This document shows positions 19,277 to 29,677 of a DNA stretch of 64,000 nt, one piece after another. The notes beneath the pieces were generated by a model that saw only the letters and a program-made list of their open reading frames with translations, was not told the DNA's origin and did not search any database. The DNA comes from Staphylococcus aureus. Lineage in GTDB: Bacteria; Bacillota; Bacilli; Staphylococcales; Staphylococcaceae. Within the stretch, counting starts at the first letter, position 1; every line of letters begins with the position of its first letter. Made by a program: the position numbers and the translations under genes. The stretch lies in contig NZ_CP011526.1 in assembly GCF_001027105.1 (NCBI RefSeq), positions 744,001 through 808,000 on the forward strand. The letters run 5' to 3'.

Positions 19277-20332
19277 ATGGTTACATTATTACTAGTTGCA
19301 GTAACAATGATTGTCAGTTTGACGATAACACCAATTGTTATTGCAATATCGAAAAGATTAAATTTAGTTGATAAACCAAATTTTAGAAAAGTACACACTA
19401 AACCTATTTCAGTTATGGGTGGTACAGTGATTCTCTTTTCATTTTTAATAGGTATTTGGATTGGTCATCCTATTGAAACAGAAATCAAACCACTTATTAT
19501 TGGTGCGATTATTATGTACGTACTTGGGCTTGTAGATGATATCTACGATTTGAAACCGTATATAAAATTGGCTGGTCAAATTGCCGCTGCCTTAGTAGTT
19601 GCTTTTTATGGTGTGACTATTGATTTTATTTCGTTGCCAATGGGTACAACGATTCATTTTGGATTTCTTAGTATTCCAATTACTGTGATTTGGATTGTTG
19701 CTATTACAAATGCAATTAACTTAATTGATGGACTCGATGGTTTGGCGTCGGGTGTTTCTGCAATCGGACTCATTACAATAGGGTTCATTGCAATTTTACA
19801 AGCTAATATTTTCATAACGATGATTTGTTGTGTTTTATTAGGCTCTTTAATTGGGTTTTTATTTTACAATTTCCATCCTGCCAAAATATTTTTAGGTGAT
19901 AGTGGGGCTTTAATGATTGGATTTATCATCGGATTCCTTTCTTTACTCGGATTCAAAAATATTACAATTATTGCATTGTTCTTCCCAATTGTTATCTTAG
20001 CAGTTCCATTCATTGATACTTTGTTCGCAATGATTCGACGTGTGAAAAAAGGGCAGCATATAATGCAAGCTGATAAATCGCATTTGCATCATAAACTATT
20101 AGCTTTAGGCTACACACATAGACAAACAGTATTATTAATCTATTCAATCTCTATTTTATTTAGTCTTTCGAGCATTATTTTGTATGTATCGCCACCATTA
20201 GGTGTTGTATTAATGTTTGTATTAATCATATTTAGTATTGAATTAATTGTTGAATTTACAGGATTAATAGATAACAACTACCGACCAATATTAAATTTAA
20301 TTAGTCGTAAGTCATCTCATAAAGAGGAATAG
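19277..20332 (+). CDS. tagO: TagO, undecaprenyl-P GlcNAc-1-P transferase
   Basis: A 351-residue polytopic enzyme (about eleven helices) that moves GlcNAc-1-phosphate onto undecaprenyl phosphate. This is the first committed step of wall teichoic acid synthesis, and the enzyme is the target of tunicamycin at low dose. Catalytic motifs are present: LVDDIYDL, NLIDGLDGLASG, FLGDSGALMIG and the His-rich KSHLHHKLL. The gene was also named llm for its effect on methicillin resistance and lysis. Start ATG follows GAAGGTGAA. It stands apart from other tag/tar genes, as in other staphylococci. Confidence 0.95.
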   Translation: MVTLLLVAVTMIVSLTITPIVIAISKRLNLVDKPNFRKVHTKPISVMGGTVILFSFLIGIWIGHPIETEIKPLIIGAIIMYVLGLVDDIYDLKPYIKLAGQIAAALVVAFYGVTIDFISLPMGTTIHFGFLSIPITVIWIVAITNAINLIDGLDGLASGVSAIGLITIGFIAILQANIFITMICCVLLGSLIGFLFYNFHPAKIFLGDSGALMIGFIIGFLSLLGFKNITIIALFFPIVILAVPFIDTLFAMIRRVKKGQHIMQADKSHLHHKLLALGYTHRQTVLLIYSISILFSLSSIILYVSPPLGVVLMFVLIIFSIELIVEFTGLIDNNYRPILNLISRKSSHKEE

Positions 20333-20414
20333 GGAATGAAAGCATAGCTGTATGGGATAATTTGTATTATATGGCTTTACTCTTTACAATTTTTTTGTAT
20401 TAAATTTCAAATAT

Positions 20415-20500
20415 AAAAAGCACTGCCATAAACGTGTACTTCAATTGTCGTTTAATAATACGCAATTGATATTTACCGTCTTATGATAGTGCTTTTTATT
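20415..20500. terminator. Bidirectional terminator, tagO / YigZ gene
   Basis: AAAAAGCACT at 20415-20424 pairs with AGTGCTTTTT at 20488-20497 around a large structured loop. T runs on both sides fit the convergent genes. Confidence 0.7.
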
Positions 20501-20501
20501 T

Positions 20502-21143
20502 TTATTCAGTTGGTATATCGAAAGGTAACTGCTTTGGAGTTTCTTCAGTCAAATCGAAATTTCCTGCAGTCATTTGATTTAAAAAGTTAATAAACGCTTC
20601 ATAGTCACTTTTAACGACATCGATATAGTAGCTTACCTTATCAGTGTAAGTTTGGTTTCTTAACATAAAATGAGTTGAAGCTAATTCATATTCAAATTTA
20701 CCAGTTTGATCATAATTCAGTGTTACTATACATGGTACTGCTTCTCGTAGTTCGACACGCCCGATATCATAAATGACGTCTCTAACAGCACCGCTATAGG
20801 CGCGAATTAAACCGCCACCACCTAATTTAATACCACCAAAATATCTTGTTACTACGACACACGCATTATGAACATCGAGCTTTTTTAATATGTCTAACAT
20901 TGGGACACCGGCAGTTCCTGTCGGTTCACCATCATCATTCGCTTTTTGAATATTCATTTCAGGTCCAATAGTATATGCAGAACAATTATGAGTGGCATCT
21001 TTATGTTCTTTTTTTATTGCAGCAATAAATGCTTTAGCTTCATCTTCATTTTGAACAGGTTTGATATGAGCAATGAATCTTGATTTACTAATCACATTTT
21101 CAATAATGTGTTCTTTTTTAACAGTAATGATATTTTGTGTCAT
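20502..21143 (-). CDS. YigZ/IMPACT-family protein
   Basis: A 213-residue protein of the YigZ/IMPACT family, with the highly conserved segments KSRFIAHI, ATHNCSAY, NDDGEPTGTAGVPML and TRYFGGIKLGGGGLIRAYSGA. The C-terminal part is the ferredoxin-like DUF1949 domain. In eukaryotes IMPACT proteins act on stress translation; in bacteria the role is unsettled. ATG follows TTAAGGAG. Confidence 0.85.
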   Translation of the reverse strand: MTQNIITVKKEHIIENVISKSRFIAHIKPVQNEDEAKAFIAAIKKEHKDATHNCSAYTIGPEMNIQKANDDGEPTGTAGVPMLDILKKLDVHNACVVVTRYFGGIKLGGGGLIRAYSGAVRDVIYDIGRVELREAVPCIVTLNYDQTGKFEYELASTHFMLRNQTYTDKVSYYIDVVKSDYEAFINFLNQMTAGNFDLTEETPKQLPFDIPTE

Positions 21144-21286
21144 AATAACTCCTTAATTCATAAGCTTAAGATTATTTAATCTTCATTATACACTGAAAAT
21201 GACATGACTATAAATCGTTTGATTGCCATTTTCTTTTTAACTGAAATATTGTATCATTGCTATGAGTATATTTTAGGAGGACGACT

Positions 21287-22153
21287 ATGAAAATTGCTGT
21301 GATGACCGATTCTACAAGTTATCTGTCGCAGGACTTAATCGATAAATATAATATTCAAATAGCGCCATTAAGTGTGACTTTTGATGATGGGAAGAACTTT
21401 ACAGAAAGTAATGAAATAGCAATTGAAGAATTTTATAATAAAATGGCATCGTCTCAAACGATTCCAACAACAAGCCAACCAGCAATTGGCGAATGGATTA
21501 CTAAATATGAAATGTTAAGAGATCAAGGTTACACAGATATCATTGTCATTTGCTTATCAAGTGGGATTAGTGGAAGTTATCAATCTAGTTATCAAGCAGG
21601 GGAAATGGTTGAAGGTGTTAATGTACATGCATTTGATAGTAAGCTTGCAGCAATGATTGAAGGATGTTATGTATTACGTGCTATTGAAATGGTTGAAGAA
21701 GGATACGAGCCACAGCAAATTATTGATGATTTAACTAATATGCGTGAACACACAGGTGCATATTTAATTGTTGATGACTTAAAGAATTTACAAAAAAGTG
21801 GTCGAATTACTGGTGCTCAAGCATGGGTTGGAACATTATTGAAAATGAAGCCAGTTCTTAAGTTTGAAGATGGCAAGATTATACCAGAAGAAAAAGTTCG
21901 TACTAAAAAGCGTGCCATTCAAACATTAGAAAAGAAAGTATTAGATATTGTAAAAGACTTTGAAGAAGTAACTTTATTTGTCATAAATGGAGATCATTTC
22001 GAAGATGGTCAAGCGTTATACAAAAAGTTACAAGATGATTGTCCTTCAGCTTATCAAGTAGCATACTCTGAGTTTGGTCCAGTTGTTGCAGCACATTTAG
22101 GTTCTGGTGGATTAGGTTTAGGCTATGTTGGCAGAAAAATAAGATTAACATAA
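21287..22153 (+). CDS. fakB1: Fatty-acid-binding DegV protein FakB1
   Basis: A 288-residue DegV-fold protein. DegV proteins hold one fatty acid and present it to the kinase FakA, producing acyl-phosphate for phospholipid synthesis. By its place between tagO and comFA it corresponds to S. aureus FakB1, reported to prefer saturated fatty acids. Family marks are [12 protein letters not shown] at the start, [32 protein letters not shown] and the C-terminal [22 protein letters not shown] follows AGGAGGACG. FakA is not in this window. Confidence 0.9.
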
Positions 22154-22169
22154 TTATAAAATTTTAATA

Positions 22170-22288
22170 AAAGAGTCTATATTGTAATTGGAAATTATCT
22201 CTCGTATACATGGCTTTAAATGTTCATCATTTGAAAGCCAAAATGCTAAAGATATAAGAAAATCATTATAATATTAGGCTCTTTTTTA
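22170..22288 (+). terminator. Branched terminator after fakB1
   Basis: AAAAGAGTC near 22170 pairs with GGCTCTTTT near 22278-22286, followed by T residues. Inside it GGCTTTAAATG (22212-22222) pairs with CATTTGAAAGCC. It ends only about ten bases before the comFA ribosome site, so comFA expression depends on readthrough or a promoter inside this fold. Confidence 0.65.
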
Positions 22289-22309
22289 CGTTGAAATGAG
22301 GTTTTAAGC

Positions 22310-23599
22310 ATTAAACATTACGGGAAATTAATTCATCCTCATACTTCACTTACTAATGAAAAAATTAAAAAAGAAGTAACAGGTGTCATCAAACAAAATT
22401 CAAACTATTATTGTGTTCAATGTGAAAGTACAAATCCAAAGCATTTTTATCAGTATGATTCCTCAGTACATTCCAAGAAAATTGTATATTGCAGAAATTG
22501 TATATCACTGGGTCGAATGGATAATGTAACAAGATATAAAATAACAGAGAGTTCGCAAAGTTCATCACAAGCATATTATCATCTCTCATTTGAATTGTCG
22601 GAACAGCAGTCTTATGCCTCAGAACATATTGTTCGAGCCATTAGAAAGAGACAAACGATTTTGTTATATGCCGTAACAGGTGCAGGTAAGACAGAAATGA
22701 TGTTTCAAGGCATTCAATATGCAAGAATACAGGGAGATAATATAGCTATTGTGTCACCACGTGTAGATGTTGTTGTAGAAATTAGTAAACGTATTAAAGA
22801 CGCATTTCTTAATGAAGATATAGACATACTACACCAGCAATCAAGACAACAATTTGAAGGGCATTTTGTTGTATGCACAGTGCATCAACTTTACCGATTC
22901 AAACAGCACTTTGATACTATTTTTATTGATGAAGTCGATGCCTTTCCTTTATCAATGGATAAAAATTTACAACAAGCATTGAAGTCATCTTCTAAAGTTG
23001 AACATGCAACAATTTATATGACAGCAACACCACCGAAACAACTTCTGTCAGAGATTCCCCACGAAAATATAATTAAATTGCCAGCTCGCTTTCATAAAAA
23101 ATCACTTCCAGTTCCTAAATATCGTTATTTCAAACTTAATAATAAGAAGATTCAGAAAATGTTATACCGAATTTTACAAGATCAAATTAATAATCAACGT
23201 TATACACTGGTGTTTTTTAACAATATAGAAACAATGATTAAAACATTTTCGGTTTATAAGCAGAAAATTACTAAATTAACATACGTCCATAGCGAGGATG
23301 TTTTTCGCTTTGAAAAAGTTGAACAATTAAGGAATGGACATTTCGATGTCATTTTTACTACGACAATATTAGAACGTGGATTTACAATGGCAAATTTGGA
23401 TGTTGTTGTTATCGATGCACATCAATATACTCAAGAGGCTTTAATACAAATTGCTGGACGTGTTGGACGAAAATTAGAATGTCCTACTGGAAAAGTATTG
23501 TTTTTTCATGAAGGGGTAAGTATGAATATGATTCAAGCTAAAAAAGAGATTCAAAGGATGAACAAATTAGCATTAAAAAGAGGTTGGATTGATGAATAA
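22310..23599 (+). CDS. comFA: ComFA, DNA-uptake helicase (AUU start candidate)
   Basis: A DEAD-type ATPase that drives single-stranded DNA across the membrane during natural competence. The intact reading frame runs from after a stop at 22292. It includes a four-cysteine zinc finger (CVQC...CRNC, codons about 33-63), Walker A TGAGKTE, the DEVDAF box, TATPPK and the C-terminal helicase motif QIAGRVGR. No ATG, GTG or TTG precedes the zinc finger. ATT at 22310, eight bases after GAGG, is the best start (429 residues). ATG 22517 would remove the whole zinc finger. Function firm; start uncertain. Confidence 0.8.
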   Translation: MKHYGKLIHPHTSLTNEKIKKEVTGVIKQNSNYYCVQCESTNPKHFYQYDSSVHSKKIVYCRNCISLGRMDNVTRYKITESSQSSSQAYYHLSFELSEQQSYASEHIVRAIRKRQTILLYAVTGAGKTEMMFQGIQYARIQGDNIAIVSPRVDVVVEISKRIKDAFLNEDIDILHQQSRQQFEGHFVVCTVHQLYRFKQHFDTIFIDEVDAFPLSMDKNLQQALKSSSKVEHATIYMTATPPKQLLSEIPHENIIKLPARFHKKSLPVPKYRYFKLNNKKIQKMLYRILQDQINNQRYTLVFFNNIETMIKTFSVYKQKITKLTYVHSEDVFRFEKVEQLRNGHFDVIFTTTILERGFTMANLDVVVIDAHQYTQEALIQIAGRVGRKLECPTGKVLFFHEGVSMNMIQAKKEIQRMNKLALKRGWIDE

Positions 23600-24266
23600 T
23601 TGTTTGAGTTGTGGTGCTAAGTTATATGAAAATATAACCATTTATAATTTGTTCAAGAAACCTAATAGATTATGTGACAGATGCAAAGAGAATTGGGACA
23701 ATATTAAACTTGATATTAAAGCAAGGCGATGTTCAAGGTGCTTAAAACACTTAAATCAAGATGAAGCGTATTGTTTAGACTGCAAGTTTCTATCGGCACA
23801 CTTTAATTTAATGGAACAATTATATTGTCAATTTCAATATGACGGTTTAATGAAAGAGATGATACATCAGTATAAATTTTTGAAAGACTATTATTTATGT
23901 GAATTATTGGCACATTTGATTGAAATACCACAAACATCTTATGACTATATTGTGCCAATTCCTTCTTCGCCGGCACATGATTTATCTAGAACATTTAACC
24001 CGGTAGAAGCAGTACTAAAAGCTAAAGGGATTCGCTTTGATAAGATTTTAAAGATGTCAAATAGACCAAAACAGTCTCATTTAACTAAGAAAGAGCGTCT
24101 GGCAGATGAAAATCCATTTATTATTGATACGGAATTAGATTTAAATGGTAAGGAAATATTACTCGTTGACGATATTTATACAACTGGATTAACAATTCAT
24201 CGTGCAGGGTGTAAATTATATGCTAAAAATATCAGAAAATTCAAAGTGTTTGCGTTTGCACGATAG
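23592..24266 (+). CDS. comFC: ComFC, competence phosphoribosyltransferase-like protein
   Basis: A 224-residue ComF-family protein needed with ComFA for DNA uptake. The N-terminal zinc ribbon has CLSCGAKL, CDRCKENW, CSRCLKHL and CLDCKF. The C-terminal PRTase-like domain has the PRPP loop ILLVDDIYTTGLT near residues 185-197. The start overlaps the end of comFA by 8 bp, behind AGAGG, so the pair is one operon. Length is as usual for the family. Confidence 0.93.
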   Translation: MNNCLSCGAKLYENITIYNLFKKPNRLCDRCKENWDNIKLDIKARRCSRCLKHLNQDEAYCLDCKFLSAHFNLMEQLYCQFQYDGLMKEMIHQYKFLKDYYLCELLAHLIEIPQTSYDYIVPIPSSPAHDLSRTFNPVEAVLKAKGIRFDKILKMSNRPKQSHLTKKERLADENPFIIDTELDLNGKEILLVDDIYTTGLTIHRAGCKLYAKNIRKFKVFAFAR

Positions 24267-24326
24267 CGTAAAAATGTTAAAATATAATAAAGAGTTACCA
24301 ATAAAGAGGTTTAAGGAGAGATTACT

Positions 24327-24899
24327 ATGATTAGATTTGAAATTCATGGAGATAACCTCACTATCACAGATGCTATTCGCAACTATATTGAGGAAAAAAT
24401 TGGTAAGTTGGAACGTTATTTTAATGACGTACCAAATGCAGTGGCGCATGTTAAAGTTAAAACTTATTCAAATTCAGCTACTAAAATTGAAGTAACAATT
24501 CCATTGAAAAATGTTACGTTAAGAGCTGAAGAGCGAAACGATGATTTATACGCAGGTATTGATTTAATTAATAATAAACTTGAAAGACAAGTTCGAAAAT
24601 ATAAAACACGTATTAATCGTAAGAGCCGTGATCGAGGAGATCAAGAAGTGTTTGTTGCCGAATTACAAGAAATGCAAGAAACACAAGTTGATAATGACGC
24701 TTACGATGATAACGAGATAGAAATTATTCGTTCAAAAGAATTCAGCTTAAAACCAATGGATTCAGAAGAAGCGGTATTACAAATGAATCTATTAGGTCAT
24801 GACTTCTTTGTATTCACAGACAGAGAAACTGATGGAACAAGTATCGTTTACCGCCGTAAAGACGGTAAATATGGCTTGATTCAAACTAGTGAACAATAA
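24327..24899 (+). CDS. hpf: Ribosome hibernation factor, long form
   Basis: A 190-residue long HPF that joins two 70S ribosomes into inactive 100S dimers in stationary phase and protects them. The N-terminal domain (about residues 1-100, [19 protein letters not shown]) binds the decoding site. The C-terminal dimerisation domain (from about residue 130, [18 protein letters not shown]) follows a flexible linker rich in Glu, Gln and Asp. ATG follows AAGGAGAG. It has its own terminator and sits between comFC and secA. Confidence 0.96.
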
Positions 24900-24908
24900 A
24901 TTAAGTTT

Positions 24909-24942
24909 AAAGCACTTGTGTTTTTGCACAAGTGCTTTTTTA
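24909..24942 (+). terminator. Terminator after hpf
   Basis: AAAGCACTTG (24909-24918) pairs with CAAGTGCTTT (24929-24938), followed by T residues. Confidence 0.9.
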
Positions 24943-25312
24943 TACTCCAAAAGCAAATTATGACTATTTCATAGTTCGATAATGTAATTTGTTGAATGAA
25001 ACATAGTGACTATGCTAATGTTAATGGATGTATATATTTGAATGTTAAGTTAATAATAGTATGTCAGTCTATTGTATAGTCCGAGTCGAAAATCGTAAAA
25101 TATTTATAATATAATTTATTAGGAAGTATAATTGCGTATTGAGAATATATTTATTAGTGATAAACTTGTTGACAACAGAATGTGAATGAAGTATGTCATA
25201 AATATATTTATATTGATTCTACAAATGAGTAAATAAGTATAATTTTCTAACTATAAATGATAAGATATATTGTTGTAGGCCAAACAGTTTTTTAGCTAAA
25301 GGAGCGAACGAA
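24943..25312. other. Intergenic region before secA
   Basis: An AT-rich 370-bp stretch. TTGACA at 25169-25174 is a good -35 but has no clear -10 at normal distance. I see no gene, repeat or riboswitch. Confidence 0.4.
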
Positions 25313-27844
25313 ATGGGATTTTTATCAAAAATTCTTGATGGCAATAATAAAGAAATTAAACAGTTAGGTAAACTTGCTGATAAAGTAATCGCTTTAGAAG
25401 AAAAAACGGCAATTTTAACTGATGAAGAAATTCGTAATAAAACGAAACAATTCCAAACAGAATTAGCTGACATTGATAATGTCAAAAAGCAAAATGATTA
25501 TTTAGATAAAATTTTACCAGAAGCATATGCACTTGTTAGAGAAGGCTCTAAACGTGTATTCAATATGACACCATATAAAGTTCAAATTATGGGTGGTATT
25601 GCAATTCATAAAGGTGATATCGCTGAGATGAGAACAGGTGAAGGTAAAACATTAACAGCGACAATGCCAACATACTTAAATGCATTAGCTGGTAGAGGTG
25701 TTCACGTTATTACAGTCAATGAATACTTATCAAGTGTTCAAAGTGAAGAAATGGCTGAGTTATATAACTTCTTAGGTTTGACTGTCGGATTAAACTTAAA
25801 CAGTAAGACGACAGAAGAAAAACGTGAAGCATACGCACAAGACATTACTTACAGTACTAATAATGAGCTAGGTTTTGATTACTTACGAGATAACATGGTG
25901 AATTATTCTGAAGATAGAGTAATGCGTCCATTACATTTTGCAATCATTGATGAGGTTGACTCAATTTTAATCGACGAGGCACGTACGCCATTAATTATTT
26001 CTGGTGAAGCTGAAAAGTCAACGTCACTTTATACACAAGCAAATGTTTTTGCGAAAATGTTAAAACAGGACGAAGATTATAAATACGATGAAAAAACGAA
26101 AGCTGTACATTTAACAGAACAAGGTGCGGATAAAGCTGAACGTATGTTCAAAGTTGAAAACTTATATGATGTACAAAATGTTGATGTTATTAGTCATATC
26201 AACACAGCTTTACGTGCGCACGTTACATTACAACGTGACGTAGACTATATGGTTGTTGATGGCGAAGTATTAATTGTCGATCAATTTACAGGACGTACAA
26301 TGCCAGGCCGTCGTTTCTCGGAAGGTTTACACCAAGCTATTGAAGCGAAGGAAGGCGTTCAAATTCAAAATGAATCTAAAACTATGGCGTCTATTACATT
26401 CCAAAACTATTTCAGAATGTACAATAAACTTGCGGGTATGACAGGTACAGCTAAAACTGAAGAAGAAGAATTTAGAAATATTTATAACATGACAGTAACT
26501 CAAATTCCGACAAATAAACCTGTGCAACGTAACGATAAGTCTGATTTAATTTACATTAGCCAAAAAGGTAAATTTGATGCAGTAGTAGAAGATGTTGTTG
26601 AAAAACACAAGGCAGGGCAACCAGTGCTATTAGGTACTGTTGCAGTTGAGACTTCTGAATATATTTCAAATTTACTTAAAAAACGTGGTATCCGTCATGA
26701 TGTGTTAAATGCGAAAAATCATGAACGTGAAGCTGAAATTGTTGCAGGCGCTGGACAAAAAGGTGCCGTTACTATTGCCACTAACATGGCTGGTCGTGGT
26801 ACAGATATCAAATTAGGTGAAGGCGTAGAGGAATTAGGCGGTTTAGCAGTAATAGGTACAGAGCGACATGAATCTCGTCGTATTGATGACCAGTTACGTG
26901 GTCGTTCTGGACGTCAAGGTGATAAAGGGGATAGTCGCTTCTATTTATCATTACAAGATGAATTAATGATTCGTTTTGGTTCTGAACGTTTACAGAAAAT
27001 GATGAGCCGACTAGGTTTAGATGACTCTACACCAATTGAATCAAAAATGGTATCAAGAGCTGTAGAATCAGCACAAAAACGTGTAGAAGGTAATAACTTC
27101 GACGCGCGTAAACGTATCTTAGAATACGATGAAGTATTACGTAAACAACGTGAAATTATCTATAACGAAAGAAATAGTATTATTGATGAAGAAGACAGCT
27201 CTCAAGTTGTAGATGCAATGCTACGTTCAACGTTACAACGTAGTATCAATTACTATATTAATACAGCAGATGACGAGCCTGAATATCAACCATTCATCGA
27301 CTACATTAATGACATCTTCTTACAAGAAGGTGACATTACAGAGGATGATATCAAAGGTAAAGATGCTGAAGATATTTTCGAAGTCGTTTGGGCTAAGATT
27401 GAAGCAGCATATCAAAGTCAAAAAGATATCTTAGAAGAACAAATGAATGAGTTTGAGCGTATGATTTTACTTCGTTCTATTGATAGCCATTGGACTGATC
27501 ATATCGACACAATGGATCAATTACGTCAAGGTATTCACTTACGTTCTTATGCACAACAAAATCCATTACGTGACTATCAAAATGAAGGTCATGAATTATT
27601 TGATATCATGATGCAAAATATTGAAGAAGATACTTGTAAATTCATTTTAAAATCTGTAGTACAAGTTGAAGATAATATTGAACGTGAAAAAACAACAGAG
27701 TTTGGTGAAGCGAAGCACGTTTCAGCTGAAGATGGTAAAGAAAAAGTGAAACCGAAACCAATCGTTAAAGGCGATCAAGTTGGTCGTAACGATGATTGTC
27801 CATGTGGTAGTGGTAAAAAATTCAAAAATTGCCATGGAAAATAA
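25313..27844 (+). CDS. secA: Protein translocase ATPase SecA
   Basis: The 843-residue SecA1 motor that pushes preproteins through SecYEG. It has Walker [11 protein letters not shown] (near residue 103), the [13 protein letters not shown]alker B region, the preprotein cross-linking domain (about 220-370), the second ATPase fold with [13 protein letters not shown] and GRSGRQGD, a helical scaffold/wing region, and a C-terminal zinc motif [13 protein letters not shown] for SecB or ribosome contact. ATG follows AAGGAGCGAAC. SecG of the same translocon is encoded at 58.2 kb. Confidence 0.98.
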
Positions 27845-27856
27845 ATGATATAAAAT

Positions 27857-27908
27857 AACTCCTTCCAATTAAACACCTATAGTTTGTGTTATGGGAGGAG
27901 TCTTTTTA
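27857..27908 (+). terminator. Terminator after secA
   Basis: AACTCCTTCC pairs with GGGAGGAGT, with further pairing CACCTATAG/TTGTGTTATG, and ends in CTTTTTATTTT. Confidence 0.8.
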
Positions 27909-28158
27909 TTTTACAAGCGTTAAATACTTTAAAAAATGTGAAGAAGTTGTTAAACGTTGTTATGTACTTAGTTTTAAAAAATCGGTTTAGGCATATGTCG
28001 ATGATAAATGTACTGATTTTTAACAATAAATGCATAAACTAATTGTCAGTGTGCTTATATTTCTTAACATTGTTATTTAACAAAATTATGTTAAAATTTA
28101 GCATTATAAAAGATGCAAATCAATGACTTGAATTGAAATATAAATAGGAGCGAATGCT

Positions 28159-29269
28159 ATGGAATTATCAGAAATCAAACGAAATATAGATAAGTATAAT
28201 CAAGATTTAACACAAATTAGGGGGTCTCTTTGACTTAGAGAACAAAGAAACTAATATTCAAGAATATGAAGAAATGATGGCAGAACCTAATTTTTGGGAT
28301 AACCAAACGAAAGCGCAAGATATTATAGATAAAAATAATGCGTTAAAAGCAATAGTTAATGGTTATAAAACACTACAAGCAGAAGTAGATGACATGGATG
28401 CTACTTGGGATTTATTACAAGAAGAATTTGATGAAGAAATGAAAGAAGACTTAGAGCAAGAGGTCATTAATTTTAAGGCTAAAGTGGATGAATACGAATT
28501 GCAATTATTATTAGATGGGCCTCACGATGCCAATAACGCAATTCTAGAGTTACATCCTGGTGCAGGTGGCACGGAGTCTCAAGATTGGGCTAATATGCTA
28601 TTTAGAATGTATCAACGTTATTGTGAGAAGAAAGGCTTTAAAGTTGAAACTGTTGATTATCTACCTGGGGATGAAGCGGGGATTAAAAGTGTAACATTGC
28701 TCATCAAAGGGCATAATGCTTATGGTTATTTAAAAGCTGAAAAAGGTGTACACCGACTAGTACGAATTTCTCCATTTGATTCATCAGGACGTCGTCATAC
28801 ATCATTTGCATCATGCGACGTTATTCCAGATTTTAATAATGATGAAATAGAGATTGAAATCAATCCGGATGATATTACAGTTGATACATTCAGAGCTTCT
28901 GGTGCAGGTGGTCAGCATATTAACAAAACTGAATCGGCAATACGAATTACCCACCACCCCTCAGGTATAGTTGTTAATAACCAAAATGAACGTTCTCAAA
29001 TTAAAAACCGTGAAGCAGCTATGAAAATGTTAAAGTCTAAATTATATCAATTAAAATTGGAAGAGCAGGCACGTGAAATGGCTGAAATTCGTGGCGAACA
29101 AAAAGAAATCGGCTGGGGAAGCCAAATTAGATCATATGTTTTCCATCCATACTCAATGGTGAAAGATCATCGTACGAACGAAGAAACAGGTAAGGTTGAT
29201 GCAGTGATGGATGGAGACATTGGACCATTTATCGAATCATATTTAAGACAGACAATGTCGCACGATTAA
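28159..29269 (+). CDS. prfB: Peptide chain release factor 2 (programmed +1 frameshift)
   Basis: RF2, 369 residues after frameshifting; it ends translation at UGA and UAA. Codons 1-24 run from ATG 28159 (behind AGGAG) to an in-frame TGA at 28231-28233. The slippery CTTTGAC and an internal Shine-Dalgarno AGGGGG (28219-28224) three bases before CTT move ribosomes +1 into the frame beginning GAC at 28232. This is the classic autoregulatory circuit: low RF2 raises frameshifting. The recognition motif SPF is in RISPFDSS and the hydrolysis motif GGQ in [10 protein letters not shown]. The gene is intact, not a pseudogene. Confidence 0.97.
28219..28237 (+). promoter_or_regulatory. prfB frameshift site
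   Basis: AGGGGG followed by TCT then CTTTGAC: an internal Shine-Dalgarno, slippery Leu codon and RF2-specific stop with a C after it. All elements match the conserved bacterial RF2 site. Confidence 0.97.
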
Positions 29270-29277
29270 TATATATT

Positions 29278-29320
29278 TTAAAACCGAGGCTCTAAAAGGG
29301 CGTCGGTTTTTGGTTTTTTT
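29278..29320 (+). terminator. Terminator after prfB
   Basis: AAACCGAGGC (29281-29290) pairs with GCGTCGGTTT (29300-29309) with one mismatch, followed by two T runs. Confidence 0.82.
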
Positions 29321-29572
29321 AAAGGTAGCTAAATAAATTGTAAATTAGATTTTGGAATATGATTTGTTTATGAATATTTAAGTACAATTCGGTAGATAGA
29401 GTTAGAATATATTTTTTAAAAGTTGTGTTTGTTAAAACAACATATGCAGTGTGCATTTAGTAATATTACCTATGGCGATTTTCAAGGTATTGAATTAATT
29501 ATTGAAAACGTTCTCAATTACATGGTATGAATACATTTTACACTATGATAAAAGGTTGTATTCTTTTTATAT

Positions 29573-29589
29573 TGTTAACCATTTGATTA
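29573..29589 (+). promoter_or_regulatory. WalR-type site before the LysM-CHAP gene
   Basis: TGTTAA (29573-29578), five bases, TGATTA (29584-29589) fits the WalR pattern TGTWAH-N5-TGTWAH with one mismatch. A -35 TTGACA follows at 29610-29615. Members of this CHAP family, including the S. aureus gene at this place, are described as WalKR-controlled. The rest of the 400-bp gap shows nothing else. Confidence 0.5.
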
Positions 29590-29677
29590 CATCGTTATAA
29601 CAATAGCTTTTGACAAAATGTATTGTGCTATAGTATTTGCATACTTAAAATACTAACAGCAAAGGAATGACAGCAAG

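Noticed and set aside
28231..28233. In-frame TGA early in prfB as a sign of a pseudogene
   Set aside because: It is the programmed RF2 frameshift stop with all conserved signals.
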